Below, in pieces: positions 26,417 to 35,178 of a stretch of 64,000 nucleotides of DNA. Position 1 is the first letter of the stretch, and each line of letters opens with the position of its first letter. Location: the NCBI RefSeq assembly GCF_021729135.1, contig NZ_JAJTWW010000009.1, positions 1 through 64,000 on the forward strand, given 5' to 3'. The position numbers and the translations under genes are program-made. Origin of the DNA: Brevibacterium daeguense (GTDB taxonomy: Bacteria > Actinomycetota > Actinomycetes > Actinomycetales > Brevibacteriaceae). The notes below the pieces were generated by a model. It did not search any database. It saw nothing but the letters and a program-made list of their open reading frames with translations, and was not told where the DNA came from.

Positions 26417-27601
26417 ATGACCCGATCGCCGGAGGAGTCGACGCCAGGTCAGGGCGCTGCAGAGGACGCGGGTCAGGTCGTGGGTCAGGACGCCGGTCAG
26501 GTCGTGGGTCAGCATGCCGGCGGCGGCACCACCTACGCGGCCGCCGGAGTCGACGTCGAGGCCGGTGACCGGGCGGTCGAGCTCATGAAGGCCGCGGTCG
26601 CCGCCACCCACGGACCGAATGTCGTCGGCGGGTTCGGCGGCTTCGTCGGGCTCTTCGACGCCGCTTTCCTCAAGGACTACCGGCATCCGCAGCTCGCGAC
26701 GTCCACCGACGGGGTCGGCACCAAGGTCGCGATCGCGCAGGCCCTCGACATCCATCACACGATCGGCCATGATCTCGTCGGCATGGTCGTCGACGACATC
26801 GTGGTCAGCGGCGCGAGGCCGCTCTTCATGACCGACTACATCGCCTGCGGCCGCGTGGTGCCGGAGCGGATCGCCGACATCGTCCGCGGCATCGCCGAGG
26901 CGTGCGCCGGCGCCGGAGTCGCCCTGATCGGCGGGGAGACCGCCGAGCACCCCGGCCTGCTGGGGGTCGATGAATACGATGTCGCCGGTGCCGCCACCGG
27001 CGTCGTCGAGGCCGACCAGGTGCTCGGCGCCCACCGGGTCACGACTTCGGACGTGCTCATCGGTCTGCCCTCCTCCGGGTTGCACTCGAACGGCTATTCG
27101 CTGGTCCGCCGCATCATCGCCGACGCCGGCTGGGAGCTCGAGCGCGAGGTGCCCGAGTTCGGTCGCACCCTCGGCGAGGAGATCCTGGTGCCGACCACCG
27201 TCTACACCAGAGCGCTGCTCGGCCTGCTGGAGCAGCATCCCGAGGCGGTCCACGCGATCTCGCATGTCACCGGGGGAGGCCTGTCGGCCAACATCGCCCG
27301 GGTGCTGCCTCAGGGTGTGCTCGCCACCATGCGCCGGTCGAGCTGGACGGTGCCGCCGGTGTTCGATGTCCTCGGCGAGCTCGGGGGAGTGCCGCGTGCC
27401 GATCGCGAGCGGACCTGGAACCTCGGTGTCGGCATGGTGCTGGTCGTCGACCGGTCAGCGGTCGACGGCGTGCTCGCCGCTGCCGACGGTGCCTGGGTGC
27501 TGGGCGAGCTGTCCGCCGACGACCGGACCCGCGCCTCGGACCCGGATTACGTGCAGGGCGCCAAGGGCGTGGACGGCGGCGCCGCGCTGCTCATCGACTG
27601 A
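26417..27601 (+). CDS. purM: Phosphoribosylformylglycinamidine cyclo-ligase PurM
   Basis: PurM closes the imidazole ring to give AIR. The core from TYAAAGVDVEAGDRAVELMK through LATSTDGVGTKVAIA, HDLVGMVVDDIVVSGA, GGETAEHPG and SSGLHSNGYSLVR to HVTGGGLSANI is complete. The 394-residue protein carries an extra N-terminus of about 35 residues made of AEDAGQVVGQ-type repeats, encoded by 24-bp tandem units. ATG 26417 has GAAAGGA upstream and starts one base after the purF stop. Confidence 0.97.
   Translation: MTRSPEESTPGQGAAEDAGQVVGQDAGQVVGQHAGGGTTYAAAGVDVEAGDRAVELMKAAVAATHGPNVVGGFGGFVGLFDAAFLKDYRHPQLATSTDGVGTKVAIAQALDIHHTIGHDLVGMVVDDIVVSGARPLFMTDYIACGRVVPERIADIVRGIAEACAGAGVALIGGETAEHPGLLGVDEYDVAGAATGVVEADQVLGAHRVTTSDVLIGLPSSGLHSNGYSLVRRIIADAGWELEREVPEFGRTLGEEILVPTTVYTRALLGLLEQHPEAVHAISHVTGGGLSANIARVLPQGVLATMRRSSWTVPPVFDVLGELGGVPRADRERTWNLGVGMVLVVDRSAVDGVLAAADGAWVLGELSADDRTRASDPDYVQGAKGVDGGAALLID
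26471..26518 (+). repeat. 24-bp in-frame tandem repeat in the purM 5' end
   Basis: Units at 26471-26494 and 26495-26518 are nearly identical, with a degenerate third copy at 26447-26470. They encode the AGQVVGQD / AGQVVGQH repeats of the PurM N-terminal extension. The unit length is a multiple of three, so the frame is kept. Confidence 0.75.
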
Positions 27602-27646
27602 GACCCCGGCTCATCGACGAGCGGCGGCCCTCGCCGGCAGAAAGAT

Positions 27647-27674
27647 CAGGCCCTGCGCATCAGCGCAGGGCCTG
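27647..27674. terminator. Bidirectional hairpin terminator between purM and DUF3073
   Basis: Perfect 12-base arms (CAGGCCCTGCGC at 27647-27658, complement at 27663-27674) and a 4-base loop lie between the convergent purM and DUF3073 genes. Confidence 0.75.
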
Positions 27675-27706
27675 TGAAGCTTTCGATGACTGCTCGTGGG
27701 GCGACG

Positions 27707-27928
27707 TCAGCGTCGGCTGTCGTCCTCGTAGTCATCGATGCTGTTGTACTTGGAGGCGTACTCCGAGTAGTCAGGATCCTCATCGTCGTCCTCGGCGTAG
27801 CCACCCTCACTGACGGGGGATGAGCTGCCGAGCTCCTGCTGGAGCTTGCTCAAGTCGGTTGCCGGGCTGTAGTACTTGAGCTTCCGGGCAACCTTGATCT
27901 GCTTCGCCTTAGCGCGGCCGCGACCCAC
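27707..27928 (-). CDS. DUF3073 family protein
   Basis: The 73-residue protein starts MGRGRAKAKQIKVARKLKYY and ends in an Asp/Glu/Tyr-rich acidic tail, the signature of DUF3073, a small conserved actinobacterial family of unknown function that commonly sits next to purM. The start is a GTG (27928). The basic head and acidic tail suggest a nucleic-acid- or protein-binding adaptor; this is inference. Confidence 0.93.
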   Translation of the reverse strand: MGRGRAKAKQIKVARKLKYYSPATDLSKLQQELGSSSPVSEGGYAEDDDEDPDYSEYASKYNSIDDYEDDSRR

Positions 27929-28093
27929 AGGTGTCGACCCCCTCTGTCGTCGGTCCAGGGCGTGGCTATTCGGGGCCCCGGCATCCTGGGTTCTCTTCTA
28001 TACGCCAGGAGCTTACCCCGTTGCGTCGGGATGTGCCATTTTGCGGACGGCGAACGAGACGGTTCGGAGAGCGATCACAGGTGCTTTCTCGCA

Positions 28094-28099
28094 TAGGGT
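28094..28099 (+). promoter_or_regulatory. Probable -10 box, leaderless gene at 28106
   Basis: TAGGGT, then 6 bases and the ATG at 28106. The same word and spacing occur before the asparaginase gene. Confidence 0.5.
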
Positions 28100-28105
28100 G
28101 GGGGA

Positions 28106-28924
28106 ATGGCTTATCAGCGCGACTTCGAGGTTCTGCTTCGGATCTTCGAGCCTCTCGTGGTGCATCCGGAGCTCTCCGGGTACCCGGTGAGCGAGAACCG
28201 GGAGACGATCATGAAGCTGGTCCACGCGGACGCCGATTCCCGGCTGATCAGCATCCCGCCGGATCCGGTTGCGGACTCCTATCGGGGCACGCCCATCTTC
28301 ATGTCCGCCGCGGACAGCGGCGACTCCTTCGACCGCGTGTGCCCTGCGCAGGACGACATCCGCAGCTGGCACGCCCTCGAGGCGCTCATCGAGAACAGCA
28401 CGCGCCACGAGCTCGACATGGTGGTGCCGAAGGCAGCTCGACGGCGTGCGGCCGCCCACCGGGTGGAGTGGCTGCAGGAGGATCCGGACACTCGCGTCTT
28501 CACCCGCACCTCGGCGTGGGACGTGTCCCCGGTGTGGTGGCTGGCGATCGATCCCCAGCAGGACCAGGTCATCAGCGACGAGTCGGGCGAGGACGGCTTC
28601 CGGATCAGGATTCGCACACCCATCCTGACCGCCTCGGCCCGGGTCGACTGGGCTCTCGAGATCATCAAGGAGAAGTCGCGGCTGACCAGCGTCGTCGAAT
28701 CCACCGAGATGTTCTCCGAGTGGCTCGACGTCTTCGACATGAACTCGATCCTCGAGCTCGATCTCGGCGGGATGAGTGAGGTGATCTGGCCGGACACCGG
28801 TGCCGAACTCGTCTCCGACTGGGTCGACTGCCTCAACGTCGATGACGAGGAGGGGGCACAGCGGGCCTTCGGCAAGTACACGCGGCTGTGGGAGATGCTC
28901 GGGCTCTACGCCCGCAGCAGCTGA
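28106..28924 (+). CDS. Conserved hypothetical protein
   Basis: The 272-residue soluble protein has no signal peptide or membrane segment. It is acidic, with Trp-rich blocks (TSAWDVSPVWWLAIDPQQDQ, WLDVFDMNSILELDLGGMS) and a mid-part FRIRIRTPILTASARVDWALEIIKE that looks like alternating strand and helix. It resembles actinobacterial hypothetical proteins found beside ftsH, but I cannot name a family with certainty. The ATG is set by the leaderless -10 box. Its stop adjoins the convergent ftsH stop with no room for a terminator. Confidence 0.8.
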   Translation: MAYQRDFEVLLRIFEPLVVHPELSGYPVSENRETIMKLVHADADSRLISIPPDPVADSYRGTPIFMSAADSGDSFDRVCPAQDDIRSWHALEALIENSTRHELDMVVPKAARRRAAAHRVEWLQEDPDTRVFTRTSAWDVSPVWWLAIDPQQDQVISDESGEDGFRIRIRTPILTASARVDWALEIIKEKSRLTSVVESTEMFSEWLDVFDMNSILELDLGGMSEVIWPDTGAELVSDWVDCLNVDDEEGAQRAFGKYTRLWEMLGLYARSS

Positions 28925-30970
28925 TCAGCCGCCGGTGCTGTGCTCACGGGAGCCGGTGCCGTGCTCGGGGGAGCCGGTGCCGTGACCTGGGGAGCCGGGA
29001 CGGGCGCCGACCAGCTGCACTCGGGGACCCGAGCGCTCGACCCCGGCAGCCGCATACACCTGTGCCTCGTCCAGGCTCTCGTGCTCCATCAGCGCATCCA
29101 CGATGGAGTCGAGCCGGTCGCGGTGCTCGCCCAGCAGTCGAAGCGCCTCGGTGTAGCATTCGGCGACGAGACGGCGGACCTCCCTGTCGACTGCGGCCAG
29201 CAGCTCGTCCGAGGCGCCCGCCTGGCGCGGGTCTCCGTCCTGCGGGTAAACCTGCACGGGACCGATCGCCTCGGACATGCCCCAGCGGCCGACCATCTGG
29301 CGCGCGATCGCGGTGGAGGTCTGCAGGTCGGACTCCGCTCCGGTGGTGATGACCCCGTAGATCTCCTCCTCGGCGGCCATGCCGCCGAGCGCGCCGATGA
29401 TCCGTCCGCGCAGGTACTCGTAGTCGTAGCCGTAGCGGTCCGTGTCGGGAGTCGACAGGGTGACGCCGAGCGCGCGGCCGCGCGGGATGATCGAGATCTT
29501 GCGGACGGGGTCCGCTCCCGGCTGGAGCATCCCGAGCAGGGCGTGGCCGGCCTCGTGGTAGGCCGTGCGCATCCGCTCCTCCTCCGGCAGCACGATCCCG
29601 CGCTCGGCGCCGAGCTGAATCTGCTCCAGCGACTGGGCGAAGTCGCGGTTGGTGACGGCGTCGCGGCCTTCGCGAGCAGCCAGCAGGGCCGCCTCGTTGA
29701 CGAGATTGGCGAGATCCGCGCCGGTCGCGCCGGGGGTGGTGAGGGAGACCTGCCGGAGATCGACGTCCTCGGCCAGCGGCACATCGCGGGTGTGCACCTC
29801 GAGGATCTGCTCGCGTCCCTTCTGATCGGGAGGGGAGACCGTGATCTTCCGATCGAACCGGCCCGCGCGGGTCAGTGCCGGGTCGAGCACGTCGGCCCGG
29901 TTCGTCGCAGCCAGCAGCACCACGCCCTCGCTTCCGGAGAAGCCGTCCATCTCGGTGAGGATCTGGTTGAGAGTCTGCTCGCGCTCGTCGTTCCCGCCCT
30001 GTACGCGGGCGCCGGACCGGGACCGGCCGATGGTGTCGATCTCGTCGATGAAGATGATCGAGGGCGCGGCCTTGCGCGCCTCCTCGAACAGCTCCCGCAC
30101 GCGCGAGGCGCCCACGCCGACGATCATCTCGATGAATTCCGAGGCGCTGGCGGAGAAGAACGGGACGCCCGCCTCACCGGCGGTGGCGCGCGCGAGCAGC
30201 GTCTTGCCCGTGCCGGGCTGACCTTCCAGCAGCACGCCCTTGGGAGCCCGGGCACCCAGCTTCTGGTACTTCTCCGGGTTCTTCAGGTAGTCGACGATCT
30301 CCTTGAGCTGGTCCTCGACCTCGTCGATGCCGGCGACGTCGTCGAAGTCGACTCGCACCTCTGCGGGATCGACCCGGCTCGTCTTCTTCTTGCCGCCCAT
30401 TCCGCCCATCATCCCGCCCATGGCCTTGGCCTGGCGGCGGATGATCCAGATCCAGAAGCCCACCAGCAGCACGATCGGCAGGAGAGCGATCAGCAGGTTG
30501 GCGAACCAGCCGCGCTCCTGGGTGACCGGCTGCGCACTGACCTGCGCGCCGCCCTCTTCGAGCTCGGCGAGCAGATCGTCCTGTGCGAACAGCGGTCGTT
30601 CGGTGGTGAACTGCTCGTAGGTCCCCTCCACGTCGGGATCGGGATTGTCGGAGGCCTCCTTCAGCACGCCCTGAATCGTGTTGCCGCGAGAGAACACCTC
30701 CTCGACGTTGTCGGCTTCGACCTGAGCGGTGAACTCGGTGTACGGCACCGTGGCCACCGGGGAGGCGATCTCGTCCTGGAAGGTTGTGAGCAGGAAGAAG
30801 ATGAACCACCCGAGCAGGAACCACATGAGGATCCGCCACCAGCTGGGACCCTGCGGAGGCTGGTCCTGGACGGGCATTCCCTCCGTGCGCCATGGGCGCT
30901 GCTGGGAGGGGTCGGTCTTCGGGTCGCCGTCGTTCTTCTGCTGGGAGCCCGGTGCGGAGCTGTCTGCCAT
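28925..30970 (-). CDS. ftsH: ATP-dependent zinc metalloprotease FtsH
   Basis: FtsH is a membrane-bound AAA+ protease that pulls out and degrades membrane and regulatory proteins. The 681-residue chain has a cytoplasmic Pro/Gln-rich head, membrane helices near 46-66 and 157-178 with an extracytoplasmic domain between, Walker A GQPGTGKT (250-257), Walker B IIFIDEID, the second region of homology ([15 protein letters not shown]) and the zinc motif HEAGH (472-476). The pore loop reads [14 protein letters not shown] rather than the usual SDFVEMFVGVGASR. The C-terminus is an odd Gly/His/Glu/Thr repeat. RBS AAAAGGAA precedes the ATG. Confidence 0.96.
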   Translation of the reverse strand: MADSSAPGSQQKNDGDPKTDPSQQRPWRTEGMPVQDQPPQGPSWWRILMWFLLGWFIFFLLTTFQDEIASPVATVPYTEFTAQVEADNVEEVFSRGNTIQGVLKEASDNPDPDVEGTYEQFTTERPLFAQDDLLAELEEGGAQVSAQPVTQERGWFANLLIALLPIVLLVGFWIWIIRRQAKAMGGMMGGMGGKKKTSRVDPAEVRVDFDDVAGIDEVEDQLKEIVDYLKNPEKYQKLGARAPKGVLLEGQPGTGKTLLARATAGEAGVPFFSASASEFIEMIVGVGASRVRELFEEARKAAPSIIFIDEIDTIGRSRSGARVQGGNDEREQTLNQILTEMDGFSGSEGVVLLAATNRADVLDPALTRAGRFDRKITVSPPDQKGREQILEVHTRDVPLAEDVDLRQVSLTTPGATGADLANLVNEAALLAAREGRDAVTNRDFAQSLEQIQLGAERGIVLPEEERMRTAYHEAGHALLGMLQPGADPVRKISIIPRGRALGVTLSTPDTDRYGYDYEYLRGRIIGALGGMAAEEEIYGVITTGAESDLQTSTAIARQMVGRWGMSEAIGPVQVYPQDGDPRQAGASDELLAAVDREVRRLVAECYTEALRLLGEHRDRLDSIVDALMEHESLDEAQVYAAAGVERSGPRVQLVGARPGSPGHGTGSPEHGTGSREHSTGG
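28931..28993 (-). repeat. 21-bp x3 tandem repeat in the ftsH 3' end
   Basis: Three 21-bp units (28931-28951, 28952-28972, 28973-28993) encode GSPGHGT / GSPEHGT / GSREHST just before the ftsH stop. The units diverge by a few bases and keep the frame. Confidence 0.75.
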
Positions 30971-31114
30971 GCCCGTTCCTTTTCGGCCGGTGGTGCCACA
31001 GGTTTTCTGAGCCCAGCCTATGCGAAGGTGGTTGAAGCGCCCGCCGTCGAGCTGCAGCCGTGCTCGGGGCAGCGCTGGGGCGCACAGGGTCGAGGCGAGT
31101 GGAGCTGATCAGGG

Positions 31115-32017
31115 ATGGGCAAGAAGGTCGGGCGCTTTCGAGGCCCGGACGGGCGCGCGGCGTACATCCGGGCGTACCGGGCCGCGGTGGCGACACTCCC
31201 GACTCCTTCGGACAGCTTCGATGTCCGGACGTCTCTCGGCTCCGTCCACGGCTATCGCTGGACGGGTGCGGACAGCGAGGCAGTGCCCGTTGCGCTCATC
31301 CCCGGGCGCAGCGCCGGCGCGCCGATGTGGGCAGACAACCTGGCGAGCATTCTCCGCGCCGGGCGGACCGTCTATGTGATGGATGCCGTCGGGGATGCCG
31401 GGCTCTCGGAGCAGTCCGCACCGCTGACTGCCTTCGCGGACCAGGCGATCTGGATCGAGGAAGCATTCCAGCGCCTGGGCGTCGACCGAGTCCACACGGT
31501 CGGCCACTCCTTCGGCGCGGCGACCGCGGCGGTGCATGCGGTCCACCACCCGGAACGCGTGGCGACACTCGCGCTCCTCGAACCGGCCTTCGTCCTCCGC
31601 CGGCCCCCGGCTGCGACCTTCCTGTGGGCGACGCTGGCGATCATCGGCCCCAAGAGCTGGCGGGAGCACGCTCTGGCGAAGATCGGCGGGGTGGATGTCG
31701 CGGACGTCCGGGCACGAACCCCTGTCGGTGAGATGATCTCCGCCGGTGCACAGCACTACGACAGCAGCGGACTCCCGACACCGCGCCCGCTCTCCCGCAC
31801 ACACCTCGAGCGGCTGACCATGCCGGTCTACGTCGCGATCGCGGGCGATCGCTCACTCGCCGGCGGCGAGCGGGCGGCAGCACGCGCGCGAACGCTCGCC
31901 GACGCGACCGTGGACGTGTGGCCGTCGACCACTCACTCCCTGCCGATGCAGGTTCCCGAGGAGCTCGCGCTGCGACTCCGATCATTCTGGGACCGCAGCA
32001 GCCCGGTGACCCGCTGA
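31115..32017 (+). CDS. Alpha/beta hydrolase
   Basis: The 300-residue protein has the nucleophile elbow GHSFGA, an oxyanion-type segment VALIPGRSAGAPMW after the second strand, and a late His in STTHSLPMQ, so the catalytic triad looks complete. No signal peptide. The substrate cannot be predicted. The gene stands alone, divergent from ftsH, and downstream lies the relic of an SRPBCC gene. It marks the left edge of a region rich in small accessory genes. Confidence 0.85.
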   Translation: MGKKVGRFRGPDGRAAYIRAYRAAVATLPTPSDSFDVRTSLGSVHGYRWTGADSEAVPVALIPGRSAGAPMWADNLASILRAGRTVYVMDAVGDAGLSEQSAPLTAFADQAIWIEEAFQRLGVDRVHTVGHSFGAATAAVHAVHHPERVATLALLEPAFVLRRPPAATFLWATLAIIGPKSWREHALAKIGGVDVADVRARTPVGEMISAGAQHYDSSGLPTPRPLSRTHLERLTMPVYVAIAGDRSLAGGERAAARARTLADATVDVWPSTTHSLPMQVPEELALRLRSFWDRSSPVTR

Positions 32018-32027
32018 CGCGATCTCT

Positions 32028-32069
32028 TCAGCGTGCCTGTTCTTCGAAGTACTCCCGCTGGGCGGGGAA
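32028..32069 (-). pseudogene. Relic: last 13 codons and stop of an SRPBCC (AHSA1-like) gene
   Basis: These 42 bases encode FPAQREYFEEQAR-stop on the minus strand and match the end of the intact SRPBCC gene at 38582-38623 with one mismatch in 42. Nothing upstream of it (toward the M23 peptidase gene) continues the SRPBCC frame. It is a leftover from a duplication, deletion or replacement event. Confidence 0.8.
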
Positions 32070-32084
32070 GGCGTCACCTGCCGG

Positions 32085-32726
32085 TTACGGGTTTTCCAGA
32101 CCTGCGTCGACGATCGCGTTGTTGCGGGGGAGGCTGCCCTCGAAGGTGATCGGGACGGCGTTGGCGCGGATGAGGTCACGCCCGTCAACGGCGTGCATGT
32201 GAAGATGGGGTTCCGTGCTGTTGCCCGAGTTTCCGCACAGGCCGATCCGGTCACCGCGGCGAAGCGATTGGCCCGCCTTCACCGCGACACTCGCCTGCTG
32301 CAAGTGGCAGAGGGCGACCACGACTCTGGTGCCGGGGCTGATGGCGGTCTCGATCAGAACGTGATTCCCGATGACGTTGAGCCACCCCCGCCTGAGGCGC
32401 TGTCGCTGAGTGAGTGCATAGCGCACGGAGGGTAATCCGCGGTAGGAATCGTGATCGGGTTCCGTGTCGTGCAGTCCCACGACCTCGCCGTCGACGGGCG
32501 AGGTGATCACGCGTCCAAAGCCGACGAATGTCGTTGGCGGCTCGGGGCGGATGAATGACCCCGGGGTGAAAGGTGCGGAGCGTCCGTTCTCATCCACCGG
32601 GACGAAATCAATCGCGTACGACAGGCCGAAGAGGGTCGTGCCGTGGCTCGGAATCCGGTTCGCCGGACTGTTTCGGACCCGCCACCGACCAGTGAAGGGA
32701 TAGTCGAGCTCCAGTGGCTGTGTCAT
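32085..32726 (-). CDS. M23-type peptidase (LytM/DUF-like), cytoplasmic form
   Basis: The 213-residue protein carries the peptidase M23 signature: SPVDGEVVGLHD, GNHVLIETA, then ALCHLQQASVAV..GQSLRRGDRIGLCGNSGNSTEPHLHMHAVDG, with the HxH zinc ligands HLHMH and the His in LCHLQ. M23 enzymes cut peptidoglycan cross-bridges, but no signal peptide is present, so export or target is unclear. ATG 32726 overlaps the stop of the CPBP protease gene (ATGA), so the two are coupled and may act in one process. Confidence 0.85.
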   Translation of the reverse strand: MTQPLELDYPFTGRWRVRNSPANRIPSHGTTLFGLSYAIDFVPVDENGRSAPFTPGSFIRPEPPTTFVGFGRVITSPVDGEVVGLHDTEPDHDSYRGLPSVRYALTQRQRLRRGWLNVIGNHVLIETAISPGTRVVVALCHLQQASVAVKAGQSLRRGDRIGLCGNSGNSTEPHLHMHAVDGRDLIRANAVPITFEGSLPRNNAIVDAGLENP

Positions 32727-33586
32727 CTTCCCCTCGCTTCCTGACCACTGATCGTGGGAAGTGGTCGGTACCCGAGTCGTCCCTTCGTGGCGGCGATCGT
32801 GACGATCGCCAGCACTGCAAGTCCGAGGGCGGCCGGCCAGTTGCTCTCGACAGTTCGACCGGTGAGAGCTGCGGTGGCGAACAGTGCCCAGTTGACGCTG
32901 TTGTGCCCGAGGATTGCCAGCAGCACCGAGCCGCCTGAGCCGTTGAACAGCCACGACATGACGATCGACATGCTGACGATCAGCACGAGGTAGGCGAGGA
33001 ACTGGCTCGGCTCGTGGCGTGCGGTGTCCCACTCGGCGGTGAGGAACAGCGGCGCATGCCAGAAGCAGTGGATGAGGCCGAGCACGACCGCCGCCATCAC
33101 TGGGCGAAGCCGCGCTTGGAGACGGGGAAGGGCGAAACCCCTCCAACCCGGTTCCTCCTGCACCGGCCCCCCGAGAAGATAGATGAGATAGGTGGTGGCC
33201 AGTAGGCCGAGGACCGCGAAAGCGCCGTCTTCGAGGACGAGGGTCGTGCCGGGAAGAACAAGGTAGCCGATGCCGGTCACCGCCGGAATCAGGACCAGGG
33301 CGAGGAAGTACCAGAACGGCCGGGCGCGCCATTGCACCATGCGTCGGAAGAGCTGCTTGAGCCCGTCCCGGCCCTCCGTGACCCGGGTGACCACGAGCGC
33401 CGAGGCGAAGGGGCCGGCGAACAGCCCGAGTTGGTTGATACCGGCGACAGCCGAGAGCGGAAGCTCGAACGGGAGAAGGCCGACGCCGCTCTGGGAGAGC
33501 CACCACGGGCTCCAGAGGATCCACGAACCGAGGTAGGCGATTACGAAGAACGCTGTCAACGGGCGGCGTCGAACGGGTGCGAGCAC
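32723..33586 (-). CDS. CPBP family intramembrane metalloprotease
   Basis: The 287-residue membrane protein has about eight hydrophobic segments and the CPBP (Abi/CAAX) motifs: EE-x3-R in QEEPGWRGF, the HxxxxHA-type IHCFWHAPL, and LGHNSVN. These residues form the catalytic site of Rce1-like proteases; bacterial members serve in bacteriocin self-immunity and membrane signalling. It is the first gene of a two-gene unit with the M23 peptidase. Start ATG 33586 follows a short spacer; an AT-rich region lies upstream. Confidence 0.88.
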   Translation of the reverse strand: MLAPVRRRPLTAFFVIAYLGSWILWSPWWLSQSGVGLLPFELPLSAVAGINQLGLFAGPFASALVVTRVTEGRDGLKQLFRRMVQWRARPFWYFLALVLIPAVTGIGYLVLPGTTLVLEDGAFAVLGLLATTYLIYLLGGPVQEEPGWRGFALPRLQARLRPVMAAVVLGLIHCFWHAPLFLTAEWDTARHEPSQFLAYLVLIVSMSIVMSWLFNGSGGSVLLAILGHNSVNWALFATAALTGRTVESNWPAALGLAVLAIVTIAATKGRLGYRPLPTISGQEARGR

Positions 33587-33796
33587 AGACGTCCTTCATA
33601 GTCGACGAGCACGGAGTCCAGAAGGAGAGATGGATGAGCACCTCACCCGACCCCGCCACAACCTTCGCCAGAGTATCGGATCCGAGCTACGGGGCGAGAC
33701 AACCAACCTTAACGCAATTTCTCTTGCAATAGGAGCTATGCGAGCGTACTGTCGTTGATGCGAAGAACCTCGCGTTACCACAATTGAGGATGTGCC

Positions 33797-34384
33797 ATGA
33801 CATCGATGAATCCCTCGACGGCCGTGGCCGCCGAGCGTGCAGCAGCTGCCCGTGTCCGGCGGCCGGCGTGGGGATACTGGCCCGCGGCGTTGGGGCTGAC
33901 GGCTGCGATGTTCCAGATCATCACCGGAGTCACCGCTGATTCGGTGGCCATCACGGTGACGGCGGCGGCCAGCTGCTACCTGGCCGCCGCCGCGCTGGGC
34001 CGGCCGTGGGTCGCCTGGGCCGGGATCCCGGTCGCATCGGCCGTGGTCATCGGCAGCGAGCTGTCCGGCATCCCCTGGTGGATGGGCCTGACAGGCTTCG
34101 CGGCTCTGCTGGCGGTGGTCGGCGTGCTGCGGCGGGCCCAGATCCGCCCCCTCACCGCTCAGGGGCTGGCGATGCTCGCCTTCGGCGGCCTGGCCGTCGT
34201 CGCCGTGCTGGTCTCTCCGCGCTTGGGCCTTGCCGTGGCCGGCGTCGCACTAGCCAGTCATGCTGTGTGGGATTACGTGCACTGGCGGCGCAACACTGTG
34301 GTCCCGCGGTCGCTGGCCGAGTTCTGCTTTCTGCTCGACATCCCGTTCGGGGTCGCGGCCATCGTGCTGGCCATCGCCGGATGA
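33797..34384 (+). CDS. Multi-pass membrane protein of unknown function
   Basis: The 195-residue protein is made of about six hydrophobic helices after a 25-residue cytoplasmic head (AAERAAAARVRRPAW). Conserved-looking residues are DYVHWRRNTVVPRS near the C-terminus. I do not recognise a family. It is followed at 83 bases by a DedA/VTT-like gene on the same strand and may be co-transcribed with it. RBS: GAGGATGTGCC before ATG 33797. Confidence 0.8.
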   Translation: MTSMNPSTAVAAERAAAARVRRPAWGYWPAALGLTAAMFQIITGVTADSVAITVTAAASCYLAAAALGRPWVAWAGIPVASAVVIGSELSGIPWWMGLTGFAALLAVVGVLRRAQIRPLTAQGLAMLAFGGLAVVAVLVSPRLGLAVAGVALASHAVWDYVHWRRNTVVPRSLAEFCFLLDIPFGVAAIVLAIAG

Positions 34385-34467
34385 CTGATCTCTCGCCTCT
34401 CCTCGACCCACGCGTGCGTGCCGCAGTCGTACCACGTGATCAACGACCCATGAAAGGAGGAACGGCC

Positions 34468-35178
34468 ATGCGTGATACAGCCGTGGCATTACTGGGGTGG
34501 CGACGGTGGGTGCCGTGGAGCGGCCGGGCCACGGGGGCCGATGGGGCGCTGATGGTGGCCATCGGCGTCGTGATCGCCCTCGGGTTCGTGATGCGGATGA
34601 TCAGGCCCTTCCTGATCGCGTCGAACCCGGTGCTGCTCGAGTTCCTCAGCGGCGGACTGGCCGAGATCGGTGCGGCGGCCGCGTTTGCCCGGATCGGCGA
34701 GGTGCCCCTGTGGCTGGTCGTCGTCGCCGGCAGCGTGGGCATCATGAAGTTCGACTGGCTGACGTGGTGGGCCGGACGACGGTGGGGGCCGGGCCTCATC
34801 GGTTATTTCACCACCCGGGAGAATGCCGATCGCCTCACGGAGCGGGGCCGGCACCTCAATCCCTGGCTGCTGCGCCTGGCGGTCCTCGCGGCCCCACTGC
34901 CAGGCGTCCCCGGCGTGGTCATGACCATGCTGGCCGGCTGGACCGGCATGCGGCTCCGGACATTCCTGGTGCTCGACGCGCTGGGCGCCTTCGGCACGAC
35001 CGCACTGGTGGCGGGCTTGGGCTATGCCCTCGGCCAGGGGGCTGTCGACGTCGTCCTGCTGATCGAGCGCCAGGCAGTCTGGGTCACCCTCGGCTTGATT
35101 GCCGTGACGGTCGCAGTGCCGATGGTCAAGCGCGCGGTGCGCAGGCTGGCCGAGTCCCGGGCTGTGCGCGCGTCATGA
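34468..35178 (+). CDS. DedA/VTT-like membrane protein
   Basis: The 236-residue protein has a helical membrane layout with the segment FDWLTWWAGRRWGPGLIGYF and, later, RLAVLAAPLPGVPGVVMTMLAGWTGMRLRTFLVLDALGAFG, similar to the G..P..R...P..AG...M....F...N..G pattern of DedA/VTT (SNARE-associated) proteins. Those transport or flip lipids and affect membrane homeostasis. AAAGGAGG stands seven bases before ATG 34468 and fixes the start. Its stop overlaps the convergent truncated hydrolase by six bases. Confidence 0.75.
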   Translation: MRDTAVALLGWRRWVPWSGRATGADGALMVAIGVVIALGFVMRMIRPFLIASNPVLLEFLSGGLAEIGAAAAFARIGEVPLWLVVVAGSVGIMKFDWLTWWAGRRWGPGLIGYFTTRENADRLTERGRHLNPWLLRLAVLAAPLPGVPGVVMTMLAGWTGMRLRTFLVLDALGAFGTTALVAGLGYALGQGAVDVVLLIERQAVWVTLGLIAVTVAVPMVKRAVRRLAESRAVRAS

